64,000 bases of DNA, from NCBI GenBank assembly GCA_947184155.2, contig CAMXCT020006168.1, forward strand, positions 1-64,000, written 5' to 3'. The notes beneath the pieces are model-generated. The model ran no database searches and was not told the DNA's origin. It saw nothing but the letters and a program-made list of their open reading frames with translations. This document shows positions 49,819 through 60,629 of the stretch, in pieces (position 1 is the first letter of the stretch; each line of letters starts with the position of its first letter). The DNA comes from Cladocopium goreaui. Lineage: Eukaryota; Sar; Dinophyceae; Suessiales; Symbiodiniaceae. The translations under genes and the position numbers were made by a program.

Positions 49819-51732
49819 AAACGTACAAAGGGTCAAAACGCCCTGAGTCGATCCCATCGGATTTTTGGAAAATGCTTAGTCCGAAGGATAGGCAGAAGCT
49901 CGTTGAGGAGGAGGCTGAAAAGATGGCTGTTGGCAGCGGCGGTGCTGCATCAAGCTCAGCATCAAAGGGTCCGAAGAAGAAGAAAGGTGCAGTTGCAACT
50001 GCAAGAAAGCTTCGGGTAAACCCTAGCCCCTCAGGTGAGCCTAGTGTGTCAAGATGGGAGGTCATTCCAAAGGATAGACCGAAGTTTTGTGTCCCTGCTA
50101 TGCCGAAAGCGGTTCCAGCAAAAGCTGAACTGCATCGCCCGGAATTGAGAGAGATGATCAAGAACAAGATCGCAGAGTTGGAATTCAAAGTGGCTCTTGA
50201 ATTGTTTTCTGCTGTTGCACGTTTGGTTCCCAAAGATGAGGTTAGGAAAAACCCCAAAGCAAAGGCTGCCTTAGATAAGGAGTGGGAGAACCTCAGGACA
50301 AAAGGAGTATGGGACGAATCCAGAGTCAGGGAATGTAAAAGCATTGTTGATGAAGCCCGCAAGAAAGGGGAAACTGTACATCTTGGTCGTATTTTTGAAG
50401 CCTGCTACGAAAAGGGGTCGGAACTTCCAGCTGATGATCCTCGTAGGAAATTCAAGGGCCGTACAGTTTTCCAGGGTAACAATGTCCGCGACCAGGATTC
50501 TGACCGCGTTGTTTGCCGAGTTAGGTAGCAGTCCTGCTTCGATGGAAGCTGCAAAGCTTCTTGACGCGTTTGGTTCTCAGCCCGGATTTTCAAAAGCTCA
50601 GGCAGACGCCATTCAAGCTTATATCCAGGCCCTCTTCACTGGGGTGCCCACATGGCTATCATTGCCACGGAACAGGTGGCCAGAACACTGGGAAAAGCAA
50701 TTCTGGCAACCCATGGTTCCACTGGTATTAGCTTTGTACGGGCATCCAGACAGTGGCGGTATTTGGGAAAACCATCTCAACAGCAGAATCGGAAAAGAAG
50801 GTTGGAAACAAATTCTCCCTGATGTATGGCAAAGTATTTTCTATCATGCTGAGTACAATTGCATGTTGGTTGTTTACGTGGATGATTTCAAACTCGCAGG
50901 TCCCACTGAGAACATGGACAAAGCATGGGCAAGCATCAAACGAGCAGTCAATATTGGTGACCCCGAACCCTATGATCGATATTTCGGTTGTCAACATGTG
51001 GAGTTTAACAATGTTACACTACCACGAAAAGCTCATCCTTTTGCACATGTTTTTGATTCTCAGGCGGCTGCTGCGTCACGTACACAACATCGAACAAATG
51101 ATTTTTGGCAACACGACCCCTTCAACAAAACTTGGACAAGGTATCATCTCCAGCCACGGAAGAAGTTGTTCGAGCCTGGCGATGAGGGGGGGGAGTTTGT
51201 CAAGTCTTCATTCAGAACGGGTTACAATGTTCGACAAAAATGTTGAATTCAAAGGTCTCCCAGTTCTCAACATGCATATGTCAGATGAAAGTTCAGCTAT
51301 CGTTGAAGATGACATGACAGTGGATCAAAAGATTCAGACAAAGGACTTCTGGACAGGAAGAACAATCTTCAGGTATGGTGATGAGTATGGCAACACTAAT
51401 CAGTTTGCCCTCCCATCAAAGAACAGACCCGGTCCGCACAGAGACAAAAGGGAAGCCAAGAATGAGAAGAAATCTCAACGGTTCAAAAGCATTGAGAGTG
51501 TCGTTACAAACAAGTCCGGTTGCATGAACAAACCTGTAAACCTGGTAAGGTACGACATGTCATCTTTCATGGAATCATGTGTAGATGCATACTGCGAACT
51601 GGCAAAGGTTCAGAAAGATGACTTGCCAGTAGTTGCAACGCCGTTCACAGAAGCGGGAATAGCCCGGCCAACTCTCGATGAGAAGGAGAAGCCAGGGAGG
51701 TTGCAGCCGATTGCATCGAAGGTCCTGATGAA
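49746..51732 (+). pseudogene. copia element 2 RT region, first copy (three frames, cut by gap)
   Basis: RT continues in the +1-shifted frame to 50528 (KFKGRTVFQGNNVRDQDSD), then in a second frame to 51246 containing LFAELGSSPASMEAAK and YVDDF (about 50875-50889), then in a third frame from about 51190 to the gap. The same two frame changes occur in the second copy, so they are inherited or systematic rather than random damage in one copy. Confidence 0.8.
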
Positions 51733-51832
51733 NNNNNNNNNNNNNNNNNNNNNNNNNNNNNNNNNNNNNNNNNNNNNNNNNNNNNNNNNNNNNNNNNNNN
51801 NNNNNNNNNNNNNNNNNNNNNNNNNNNNNNNN
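51733..51832. other. assembly gap (100 N)
   Basis: Exactly 100 Ns, a conventional placeholder for a gap of unknown size, sitting at the junction of the two near-identical internal copies. Confidence 0.97.
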
Positions 51833-52255
51833 AAAGCAGCTGAAGCAGGTTTAGGTCTTTCAGGTCAACAATTGCTAGATCTCATCACTAGACTGACTTC
51901 AAAGGATTCAGATGGTGAAAGGCCCCGAACAAAAGAGGCAGAGACTATCAAACTGAACGACATGCCTGCCCCAGAAGCTTATCGTCACTGGCGTAATCAT
52001 GTCAGGGATGAAGTGAAGTCGTGCTCCGACAAACCCGATGAGGCTTGGCTTTGGCTCAATGAAGTCTTTGACAACAAAACTCCTAGGGAAAAGTTGGAGG
52101 AAAAGCTGCAGGAACCTGGGAAGTTCATCACACTCGACACCAAATTGTCGGCAGCGTTAACTCGCTCGGCCAAAGGTGATTTAGCAACGAAGATCCATAA
52201 CTTCAAAGATGAGAAGTCAAAGAAAGGGATCCAAGAGGTAGGAGAGTCCTTTTGA
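51833..52255 (+). pseudogene. copia element 2 gag fragment, second copy
   Basis: Corresponds to 46527-46953 of the first copy. A 4-base deletion (CCAAGAGGTAGG versus CCAAGTCAGAGGTAGG) near 52233 shifts the frame. Confidence 0.85.
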
Positions 52256-55200
52256 TGTTTGAAGATTACTTCAGGACGTCTGAGGAAGCTGGCAGTCTCT
52301 ACCGCGTCGAGGACCTACTTGGAGTCGTTCGCACTGGAGAATCTGTGGAGGACCTTAGAAGGTTCCTAAACCGATGGGACGCCACGATTGCCGGCATGGA
52401 AACCCCGCCAGATGACTTGGTTCTTAGAGACATCTTACTCAGACAAGTCCGAAAATGTCAATTGATGAAGTATGACATTGAAGCATTTGACAGAGCTCCT
52501 GAAAAGTCAGAACAAAAGTCTTACGCATTCTTGTTGAGAAACATTCGTGATCTTTTGGATAGAGAAAGACTCCGTTCAAACAGAAACAGAATCGTTGAAA
52601 AGAACAAACAGACCGAAAAGCCTCAGCCCGCTGCACGCGCTCAGGGGGGCAAAGATCGCGGCAAAGGAAAGGGTGATCGAGGTCGATCCCGTGGTCGTAG
52701 CCAGAGTGGAAAAGGGGATAAGATATGCTACAAATTCAGGGATGGCAAGTGCGAAAAGGGTAAAGACTGTCCCTACAAGCATGTCAAGGATTCCTCAAGA
52801 TCTGGTACCCCCAAAAAGAAGGGTAAGGGCAAAGGCGGTAGCAGAAGTGGTTCCCCTAACAGAAAGTCGAAGGAAGAGATGGCCAAGATCCCATGCACTT
52901 ACTTTCAACAGGGCAAATGTCGTCGTGGTGACAAGTGTTTTTACAAACATGAAGTTGCAGCTGCACCCACAAAGGATCCAAAACGCACCAATAGCCCTGC
53001 ACCAAAGAAGAAGGCCAGTGCAAAAGCTGCGCCATGCATTACTCAAAGGTATGCATGCATAGCAAAGGGAAAAGGGTTGCCGAAAGCTACAAAGGCCATG
53101 AAAGAACAATGCCATAGAGCTGTTGTGTTTTCATCAAAAGTGGAATACATCAAAGTCCCAGCAACAGGTGAACAGAGAAAGGTAGTGCACAGACCCCGAA
53201 TCTATGAGAAGACGTTCCCTGATTCAGAGTCAGTGCCAAAACCCGATAAACTCATCGCTCACCGTGCTCAGGTTTCGGCACGACAGTTGCAGGAACTTGT
53301 GAAGCTCTTTGGCAGTGAGACGCAGCCCAAATGCCGATTCCGATGCAATGACCCAGAAGGGGGAGTATCATGCAACCACTGTAGAGCAATGATCGGTCCC
53401 AAGAACAAAGTCAGTAACACTCATTTGCCCACTGTTGCTACACCGGCATCAAAAGATGGATGTGTTTGGTTGGTTGACACGGGTAGTGAACAGGATTTGA
53501 TCAGTGAGGGTATGCTGAAGACCGCAAAGGCGACAAACCGCCGTGTCAGCGATACTCCGATCAGCCTTGCTACAGCAAACGGTTCGACACGAGCGGATGA
53601 GGTGGCCGACGTAAAGGTCGATGCCCTACATCAGCCATTTTCACCATACATTCTTGAGGAAACTCCTGCTGTTCTTTCGGTTGGGGTCAGATGTATGGAA
53701 CAGGGTTACAGTTTTGTGTGGCCAGCTGATGGTAGGCCTTACTTCATTCGTCCGGATATGGGAGTCATCGAGCTCAATGTGGACGGCCGTGTGCCGGTTA
53801 TTGATAGCTCTTGTCGTGTTTTGAACAGTGGACAGTTCAAGAAAGATTGTGATTTGTTACGTCTTTTTGCAATGGTCGCTGCAAAAGCAGAAGGTGCCGA
53901 TGAAGAAGGCGTGGACGAGGGAGTAGCTCATGATAGCGAAACCGAGTACGTCAGGTCTAGAAAGGCATCCGACCTTGAGCAAGAGGCATGCAGCAAATCT
54001 CACCAGTTTTGCCATTACCCCAAGAATCCATTTTGCAAGATCTGTCAGAAGGCGCGCATGATGGCGCCACCCGCAAAGAAGAAAGGGGGACAGAAAAGGT
54101 TGGAAACCAAAAGCTTTGGGGATCACATTGTCGCTGACCATACAGTAATCAAATCCAATGTGGAAGAAGGCGTCAAAGGTGAAACAGTGGCATTGTTGAT
54201 GAAGGACATTCACACTCAGTTCAGGCACGTCTATCCAAGTCAGACAAAATCGAGTGAGTCATGTGTTAATGCTTTCAACCACTTCTTATCTCACAAGGAT
54301 GAAGTTGGGGCAGTTTACACTGACAATTCACGAGAACTTATTGCTACAATTTCAGAGTTGGGGTACAGACATCAAACATCAACAGAGTATGTGGACAGTT
54401 CAAAGTCGTTTGTGGAGAGGGAGATCAGGCACATGCTTGAAGGCACGCGCACAAACCTCGTGCAGTCAGGTCTTCCATTGCAGTATTGGCCAATGGCTAT
54501 GCAGCATTTCTCCATGGCAGTGAATGCCACGCCACAGCTCAACGGTGATGATGCCCCATGGAAACTCAGATTCGAAGAAGATTTTCCAGGTCAGTTGATT
54601 CCTTTCGGTGCAAAGATACTGTTTTGGAACAATCCAACAAGGGTTGACAACACATCTGGAAAGACATCACCAACTGCAAATGATGGAATCTTTTTGGGAT
54701 ACCATATTCAACCTGGTTTTGCATGGAAGGGTGAGTATCTTGTTGCCAAGTTAGAAGCACTGGATTACCATGCAGAAACGGGCAGCATCACAGTGCAGCG
54801 GGCACGACGTGTTGAGCTCATCGCGGGAGGTTTTGTCTTCCCACTCCGTGCATTGAAAGAGGCCAAAGAGCCCAAGCCGGACCGTCTTGCTGACAATGTC
54901 ATTGCTGATCCTCGTCCGATTCCGTTTCAATCCGAACTGCAAACAGAGGAACATGCAGAAGCAAGTGAAGAAGCAATTGACAAGTCAACGGAGGCAGTGC
55001 TTGACGCACTTGCCAGTGATGAAAGGCCGGCTGAGGAACCAGTTTTTCCTGATATCAAGTACACTCCAACTGGAACACCAATCCCGGATGGTTATCATTG
55101 GGACGGCACACGCCTTGTGAAAACGTACAAAGGGTCAAAACGCCCTGAGTCGATCCCATCGGATTTTTGGAAAATGCTTAGTCCGAAGGATAGGCAGAAG

Positions 55201-55830
55201 CTCGTTGAGGAGGAGGCTGAAAAGATGGCTGTTGGCAGCGGCGGTGCTGCATCAAGCTCAGCATCAAAGGGTCCGAAGAAGAAGAAAGGTACGGTTGCAA
55301 CTGCAAGAAAGCTTCGGGTAAACCCTAGCCCCTCAGGTGAGCCTAGTGTGTCAAGATGGGAGGTCATTCCAAAGGATAGACCGAAGTTTTGTGTCCCTGC
55401 TATGCCGAAAGCGGTTCCAGCAAAAGCTGAACTGCATCGCCCGGAATTGAGAGAGATGATCAAGAACAAGATCGCAGAGTTGGAATTCAAAGTGGCTCTT
55501 GAATTGTTTTCTGCTGTTGCACGTTTGGTTCCCAAAGATGAGGTTAGGAAAAACCCCAAAGCAAAGGCTGCCTTAGATAAGGAGTGGGAGAACCTCAGGA
55601 CAAAAGGAGTATGGGACGAATCCAGAGTCAGGGAATGTAAAAGCATTGTTGATGAAGCCCGCAAGAAAGGGGAAACTGTACATCTTGGTCGTATTTTTGA
55701 AGCCTGCTACGAAAAGGGGTCGGAACTTCCAGCTGATGATCCTCGTAGGAAATTCAAGGGCCGTACAGTTTTCCAGGGTAACAATGTCCGCGACCAGGAT
55801 TCTGACCGCGTTGTTTGCCGAGTTAGGTAG
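52252..55830 (+). CDS. copia element 2 gag-protease-integrase-RT start, second copy
   Basis: 1192-codon frame equivalent to 46957-50528. It has both CCCH fingers, protease DTGS and integrase DDE, and unlike the first copy it runs on without a shift through FPDIKYTPTGTPIPDG into the start of RT (to EKGSELPADDPRRKFKGRTV), because the T run near 55044 is complete. It stops at 55830 at the same RT frame change as in copy 1. Confidence 0.88.
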   Translation: MMFEDYFRTSEEAGSLYRVEDLLGVVRTGESVEDLRRFLNRWDATIAGMETPPDDLVLRDILLRQVRKCQLMKYDIEAFDRAPEKSEQKSYAFLLRNIRDLLDRERLRSNRNRIVEKNKQTEKPQPAARAQGGKDRGKGKGDRGRSRGRSQSGKGDKICYKFRDGKCEKGKDCPYKHVKDSSRSGTPKKKGKGKGGSRSGSPNRKSKEEMAKIPCTYFQQGKCRRGDKCFYKHEVAAAPTKDPKRTNSPAPKKKASAKAAPCITQRYACIAKGKGLPKATKAMKEQCHRAVVFSSKVEYIKVPATGEQRKVVHRPRIYEKTFPDSESVPKPDKLIAHRAQVSARQLQELVKLFGSETQPKCRFRCNDPEGGVSCNHCRAMIGPKNKVSNTHLPTVATPASKDGCVWLVDTGSEQDLISEGMLKTAKATNRRVSDTPISLATANGSTRADEVADVKVDALHQPFSPYILEETPAVLSVGVRCMEQGYSFVWPADGRPYFIRPDMGVIELNVDGRVPVIDSSCRVLNSGQFKKDCDLLRLFAMVAAKAEGADEEGVDEGVAHDSETEYVRSRKASDLEQEACSKSHQFCHYPKNPFCKICQKARMMAPPAKKKGGQKRLETKSFGDHIVADHTVIKSNVEEGVKGETVALLMKDIHTQFRHVYPSQTKSSESCVNAFNHFLSHKDEVGAVYTDNSRELIATISELGYRHQTSTEYVDSSKSFVEREIRHMLEGTRTNLVQSGLPLQYWPMAMQHFSMAVNATPQLNGDDAPWKLRFEEDFPGQLIPFGAKILFWNNPTRVDNTSGKTSPTANDGIFLGYHIQPGFAWKGEYLVAKLEALDYHAETGSITVQRARRVELIAGGFVFPLRALKEAKEPKPDRLADNVIADPRPIPFQSELQTEEHAEASEEAIDKSTEAVLDALASDERPAEEPVFPDIKYTPTGTPIPDGYHWDGTRLVKTYKGSKRPESIPSDFWKMLSPKDRQKLVEEEAEKMAVGSGGAASSSASKGPKKKKGTVATARKLRVNPSPSGEPSVSRWEVIPKDRPKFCVPAMPKAVPAKAELHRPELREMIKNKIAELEFKVALELFSAVARLVPKDEVRKNPKAKAALDKEWENLRTKGVWDESRVRECKSIVDEARKKGETVHLGRIFEACYEKGSELPADDPRRKFKGRTVFQGNNVRDQDSDRVVCRVR

Positions 55831-56548
55831 CAGTCCTGCTTCGATGGAAGCTGCAAAGCTTCTTGACGCGTTTGGTTCTCAGCCCGGATTTTCAAAAGCT
55901 CAGGCAGACGCCATTCAAGCTTATATCCAGGCCCTCTTCACTGGGGTGCCCACATGGCTATCATTGCCACGGAACAGGTGGCCAGAACACTGGGAAAAGC
56001 AATTCTGGCAACCCATGGTTCCACTGGTATTAGCTTTGTACGGGCATCCAGACAGTGGCGGTATTTGGGAAAACCATCTCAACAGCAGAATCGGAAAAGA
56101 AGGTTGGAAACAAATTCTCCCTGATGTATGGCAAAGTATTTTCTATCATGCTGAGTACAATTGCATGTTGGTTGTTTACGTGGATGATTTCAAACTCGCA
56201 GGTCCCACTGAGAACATGGACAAAGCATGGGCAAGCATCAAACGAGCAGTCAATATTGGTGACCCCGAACCCTATGATCGATATTTCGGTTGTCAACATG
56301 TGGAGTTTAACAATGTTACACTACCACGAAAAGCTCATCCTTTTGCACATGTTTTTGATTCTCAGGCGGCTGCTGCGTCACGTACACAACATCGAACAAA
56401 TGATTTTTGGCAACACGACCCCCTCAACAAAACTTGGACAAGGTATCATCTCCAGCCACGGAAGAAGTTGTTCGAGCCTGGCGATGAGGGGGGGGAGTTT
56501 GTCAAGTCTTCATTCAGAACGGGTTACAATGTTCGACAAAAATGTTGA
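55790..56548 (+). pseudogene. copia element 2 RT core in shifted frame, second copy
   Basis: LFAELGSSPASMEA, the IQAYIQALFTG catalytic-Asp block and YVDDF (56177-56191) are read here. The frame ends at 56548, just after a run of eight or nine G's (about 56488) where the next frame change probably occurs. Confidence 0.8.
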
Positions 56549-59500
56549 ATTCAAAGGTCTCCCAGTTCTCAACATGCATATGTCAGATGAAAGTTCAGCT
56601 ATCGTTGAAGATGACATGACAGTGGATCAAAAGATTCAGACAAAGGACTTCTGGACAGGAAGAACAATCTTCAGGTACGGTGACGAGTATGGCAACACTA
56701 ATCAGTTTGCCCTCCCATCAAAGAACAGACCCGGTCCGCACAGAGACAAAAGGGAAACCAAGAATGAGAAGAAATCTCAACGGTTCAAAAGCATTGAGAG
56801 TGTCGTTACAAACAAGTCCGGTTGCATGAACAAACCTGTAAACCTGGTAAGGTACGACATGTCTTCTTTCATGGAATCATGTGTAGATGCATACTGTGAA
56901 CTGGCAAAGGTCCAGAAAGATGACTTGCCAGTGGTTGCAACGCCGTTCACAGAAGCGGGAATAGCCCGGCCAACTCTCGATGAGAAGGAGAAGCCAGGGA
57001 GGTTGCAGCCGATTGCATCGAAGGTCCTGATGAAGATTCTCTTTGCGGCCCGTATGGCACGCCCAGATCTCTTAAGAGCTACTCAAAGCTTGGCATCTAG
57101 GGTGACGAAATGGTCCATTGAGTGCGACATTGCATTGCACAGATTGGTATCATACATCAAGTCAACTACAGATGTTTTTATGGAGGGTTTTGTGGGAGAC
57201 TCGTTTGAGGATTGTCAACTGTGGCTATTTGCTGACGCTGACCATGCGGGGGAACATGATTCAAAATCAACTTCAGGTTGTGCCATGTTTCTTGTGGGGC
57301 CAAACACCTATTTCCCATTGAACGCATTCAGCAAGAAGCAGACAGTTGTAGCAAACTCGTCCACTGAAGCCGAAGTCGTGTCAGCCAATCACGCACTCAG
57401 AGCAGAAGGGATTCCAATGTTAGCGTTGTTGGAGCAATTGGGCATTTTCAAGAAATTGTCGCAGAAGGCTGGGTCAAACCCCAAGCCAAACATCCCCGAA
57501 CCAAGTGATCCTGTTTTTACTCGTATCGACAAAGAGATCGATGAAATCAGGTATGGCAATGTTGAGGGGGGCCTTTCTGCGGCAAATATCAATGGATTGA
57601 AGGCCCATTTTCCGGAGTTCTATCAAGTGAAGTTCATGGAAGATAATCAGGCTTCTATAACTGTGATGGGCACCGGTAATTCTTCCACCATGCGGTACGC
57701 CAACAAAACTCAGAACATCTGTTTTAAATGGATGAAACAGCAGTTTGAGGAGGAACAATTTGACCTCATTAATGTTGGCACCAATTGGCAGACAGCTGAC
57801 ATCCTTACAAAACCTTTTACTTCCCCAACTAAATGGGAACATGCTTTGAGGTTGATGGCCATTGGAAAGACTTGGATCGACGCCGACAAGCCGAAGGTGC
57901 GCCAAGTAGACTCCAAGCCTGCGTGTCCAGCTAATGCCAACGATCAGGGGGGACGTGACGGTTCAAATTCTTTCCAAAGGATGTTGATTGAGTTTTGCTG
58001 TTCATCTGATTCGAAGCTATGCACTCCACGGCAAGCCAGTAAAGGGTGTAGACTTATCCGAGTAACTGAAAACGAGGATGGCACCACCCAAGGCTGCCGT
58101 AAATGGCTAGCCCAAGAAGTCCAGTCTTTCAGGGAAAGTAATCCAGAGGGTGAGATTTTGCTTTACGCTTCCTTGCCATGTGTGGGCGGTAGCCCATGGG
58201 GTTACATCAACAGTTTGACCGACAAAGGGGCTGAACGAATCGAACAGCAACAAAAGGAATTTACAAAACTTTTCAAATCACTTCAAAAGATTATCAGTGA
58301 AATCGATGGGCCACATTTTTCAATTGCGTTTGAACTCTCAAAGAACTGCAAGTATTGGAAATGGCCAATGGTCCAGTCGTTTTTGAAGAGACAAGAGTTG
58401 AAATTATATCCATTCCACGGTTGCCAGTTTGGGGTTATTGACTTGGACGGGAATCCCATGAAGAAGGGTTGGATGATTGCAACAAACATGGAAGAGTTGT
58501 CAAGTCTTTCGGAATACGTTTGTGATGGTTCCCACACTCATGGTCAAAGCCGGGGTACTGCATTGAAACTTGCAGAGAACTACACATTCAAGTTGACTGA
58601 CTTCATCCATGATTGTTTTCGTTCCAGAGCTAACCAGGCACAAGCCGCCAAGAACAGGAAAAGGTTAGCTCTGCCCGCCATGAGCCGCCGTTCTGATGAT
58701 TCAAATTTGTCGATCACTGAAAAGATGAACGTGCGGGCTCTCAAGTCGGCCGGTTTAAAGACCGTGCCCCAACAAAGCAACATGTCGGAGTGGCTTGCTT
58801 TTCGGAAGTGCCTTGATGTTCAGGGGGATAGGCACGCAGGGTGGGAGGACATCTTTTCTACGGTCCTCGCTTCGTCAACCATCCTGGCGCAGGGCAACAG
58901 GACAGAAGACCTTGAGTTGGCCGCAGGATTCATGCAATGCTTCACTGCGCAATCCATGGCAACTGACGCCCTGACAAATGTGCCGTGGGCAAAGGAGATC
59001 CGCCATCTGTCCGAGCTTGAGCATGACTCGCTGTGGGATCTGAGCTTGCCTACTGAGTACGTCCCTGGGACATCAAGGCCGGCGGTAGACGTCGTGCCCA
59101 CCATCTACGTGGTGACTTCCGATTCAACTTTGGCTCTGATCACTGGAAAGGGTAAGACTTTGAAGAAGTACACCTTGAAGGAGGATCTGGGATTGCGAGA
59201 GTCGGACATGGTTCTCGAAATCGGTCATGACATGCTCTGGGGTAAGGATTTGCAACAGCTCTGCAAAGCAAATATTTCCATGATCAAGGAGCTGATGGCG
59301 AAATATTCTTCTCATGGATCAGCCATCAGGGTTATTTCGGTAATCTTTTGGTCTGGGAATGAAATTTGTGGGGAATATGGTGTTGAACCCCTTCCCATTT
59401 GGGGGCAGAGGGAACCACAGGGCGACTGGAATGCCATCATGGACAGGGTCAAGGGCAACATCGTGTGGTGGAACGATCAGCTCAAGGAGTTGGGAGTGGA

Positions 59501-60041
59501 TCAGGCCGCCCTAATCGGCGAGCCCGACCCGCTCACTTATGGATTGAGTCTCATCTTCACCACATTTGTGGAGCGACTGAAGGAATGGTTCCACAAGGAG
59601 ATTGCCAGTGACAACGATCGGATTCGGTGGATTCAGAATGACAGGCTTCCACCAAGGCTTGAGCTCAGGGACTACTTTCACGCATTCGAGACCGAGCTCA
59701 ACCGGAGTGAGATGATCGGATATGTCATGGCAACTCTCCACATGTTGCACATGACGGACATCTTGATTCCCCAGTACAACCTGTCTTTGTACAAGCGCAG
59801 GCGTCCTGCAGGAGAGGCTACAATGCGTGATGTCCCACCAAAGATGGAGCACCTCCCAGTCAGGTTTGTGCAGGTCCTCAATGCTCTCCGTGAGAAGACG
59901 AACAAATCTGCGCCGAGCGTCTCGACCCCAGAAAGCTTCACAGCAGAGGAGTTGAGAGCTCTACCATCATTCCGAAACATGCACTTGGACACCTTGACAA
60001 ATATCGTATCACTTTGGACGAAAACATCAATGCAGAAGTAG
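56490..60041 (+). CDS. copia element 2 RT end, RNase H, methyltransferase-like domain, unknown tail
   Basis: The reading frame is open from 56055 but coding-like only from about 56490. It encodes the end of RT (MKILFAARMARPDLLRATQS), RNase H (ADADHAGE, SSTEAEVVSA, MEDNQASI, to about 57860), then a methyltransferase-like domain (nt 57970-58620: LIEFCCSSDS, ASLPCVGGSPW with Cys at 58179, FELSKNCKYW). A ~450-residue region of unknown function follows, with a possible hydrolase-like stretch (SDSTLALITGKGK...WSGNEICGEYGV). The stop at 60041 comes from a probable one-base loss near 59995: the next frame continues the same protein (KYRITLDENINAEVVEH). Confidence 0.85.
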   Translation, partial: GGSLSSLHSERVTMFDKNVEFKGLPVLNMHMSDESSAIVEDDMTVDQKIQTKDFWTGRTIFRYGDEYGNTNQFALPSKNRPGPHRDKRETKNEKKSQRFKSIESVVTNKSGCMNKPVNLVRYDMSSFMESCVDAYCELAKVQKDDLPVVATPFTEAGIARPTLDEKEKPGRLQPIASKVLMKILFAARMARPDLLRATQSLASRVTKWSIECDIALHRLVSYIKSTTDVFMEGFVGDSFEDCQLWLFADADHAGEHDSKSTSGCAMFLVGPNTYFPLNAFSKKQTVVANSSTEAEVVSANHALRAEGIPMLALLEQLGIFKKLSQKAGSNPKPNIPEPSDPVFTRIDKEIDEIRYGNVEGGLSAANINGLKAHFPEFYQVKFMEDNQASITVMGTGNSSTMRYANKTQNICFKWMKQQFEEEQFDLINVGTNWQTADILTKPFTSPTKWEHALRLMAIGKTWIDADKPKVRQVDSKPACPANANDQGGRDGSNSFQRMLIEFCCSSDSKLCTPRQASKGCRLIRVTENEDGTTQGCRKWLAQEVQSFRESNPEGEILLYASLPCVGGSPWGYINSLTDKGAERIEQQQKEFTKLFKSLQKIISEIDGPHFSIAFELSKNCKYWKWPMVQSFLKRQELKLYPFHGCQFGVIDLDGNPMKKGWMIATNMEELSSLSEYVCDGSHTHGQSRGTALKLAENYTFKLTDFIHDCFRSRANQAQAAKNRKRLALPAMSRRSDDSNLSITEKMNVRALKSAGLKTVPQQSNMSEWLAFRKCLDVQGDRHAGWEDIFSTVLASSTILAQGNRTEDLELAAGFMQCFTAQSMATDALTNVPWAKEIRHLSELEHDSLWDLSLPTEYVPGTSRPAVDVVPTIYVVTSDSTLALITGKGKTLKKYTLKEDLGLRESDMVLEIGHDMLWGKDLQQLCKANISMIKELMAKYSSHGSAIRVISVIFWSGNEICGEYGVEPLPIWGQREPQGDWNAIMDRVKGNIVWWNDQLKELGVDQAALIGEPDPLTYGLSLIFTTFVERLKEWFHKEIASDNDRIRWIQNDRLPPRLELRDYFHAFETELNRSEMIGYVMATLHMLHMTDILIPQYNLSLYKRRRPAGEATMRDVPPKMEHLPVRFVQVLNALREKTNKSAPSVSTPESFTAEELRALPSFRNMHLDTLTNIVSLWTKTSMQK

Positions 60042-60619
60042 TTGAACATTGTGTCGTTGATGTCCATCCCTACGAATTGATCATCAAAACCTGTTGGGAG
60101 ATGGATGGGGCAAAGGAGCTGAGGTACCCAGATCGCATGGACCGACACAAGACCAAGGTCAATGCAGTGACGCGTGGACAGCCTGGTCAGGACACCTCTG
60201 GATTTGATGAAAACATGTGGCTTGACCTTGATGACTTCTTTCGAATGTTCAACCAAATGCTGCCAGCCAAGTTGCCCCGAATGACAGTTGAAGAGCTCAT
60301 TTCCCTTCTCTACTGGGACAGCAAGTGCCGTTTTGAGTTCCAGTGCATTGCCGGGTACCAGAAGGCAACCCGTAAAGGGTTAGCCTACTGGCCCATCAGG
60401 ATCCGTGCAGTGCAGGGGCACGCGAAACGTGCCATGGATGCCGCTTCAGCTGAGGACACGTTCAATGCAGTGGAAATCTATGCTCTGTCTGGAGCAGCAG
60501 CGATCCAGAAAATGAACGCCAAAGGTAAAAAGATTACCACTCCTCAGATGTGCCTTGGCGTAGTTTATCACCGTAGTTTATCACAGGACTACAAAAGGCA
60601 ATTGGAAGGGCATCATTGA
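60014..60619 (+). pseudogene. KptA/Tpt1-like RNA 2'-phosphotransferase domain, N-terminal part (broken)
   Basis: Carries IRIRAVQGHA (from 60392), the R-x-R-x-x-Q-G-H block typical of Tpt1/KptA enzymes, which remove a 2'-phosphate from RNA using NAD+ (family knowledge). A 13-bp tandem duplication at 60559-60584 shifts the frame so that the second half is read from 60630 onward. Without it the text would read straight through YHRTTKGNWKGIIENG. It follows the copia polyprotein in the same orientation and is probably its natural continuation. Confidence 0.7.
60559..60584 (+). repeat. 13-bp tandem duplication causing frameshift
   Basis: CGTAGTTTATCAC occurs twice head to tail (60559-60571, 60572-60584). 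Confidence 0.95.
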
Positions 60620-60629
60620 GAATGGCTTC

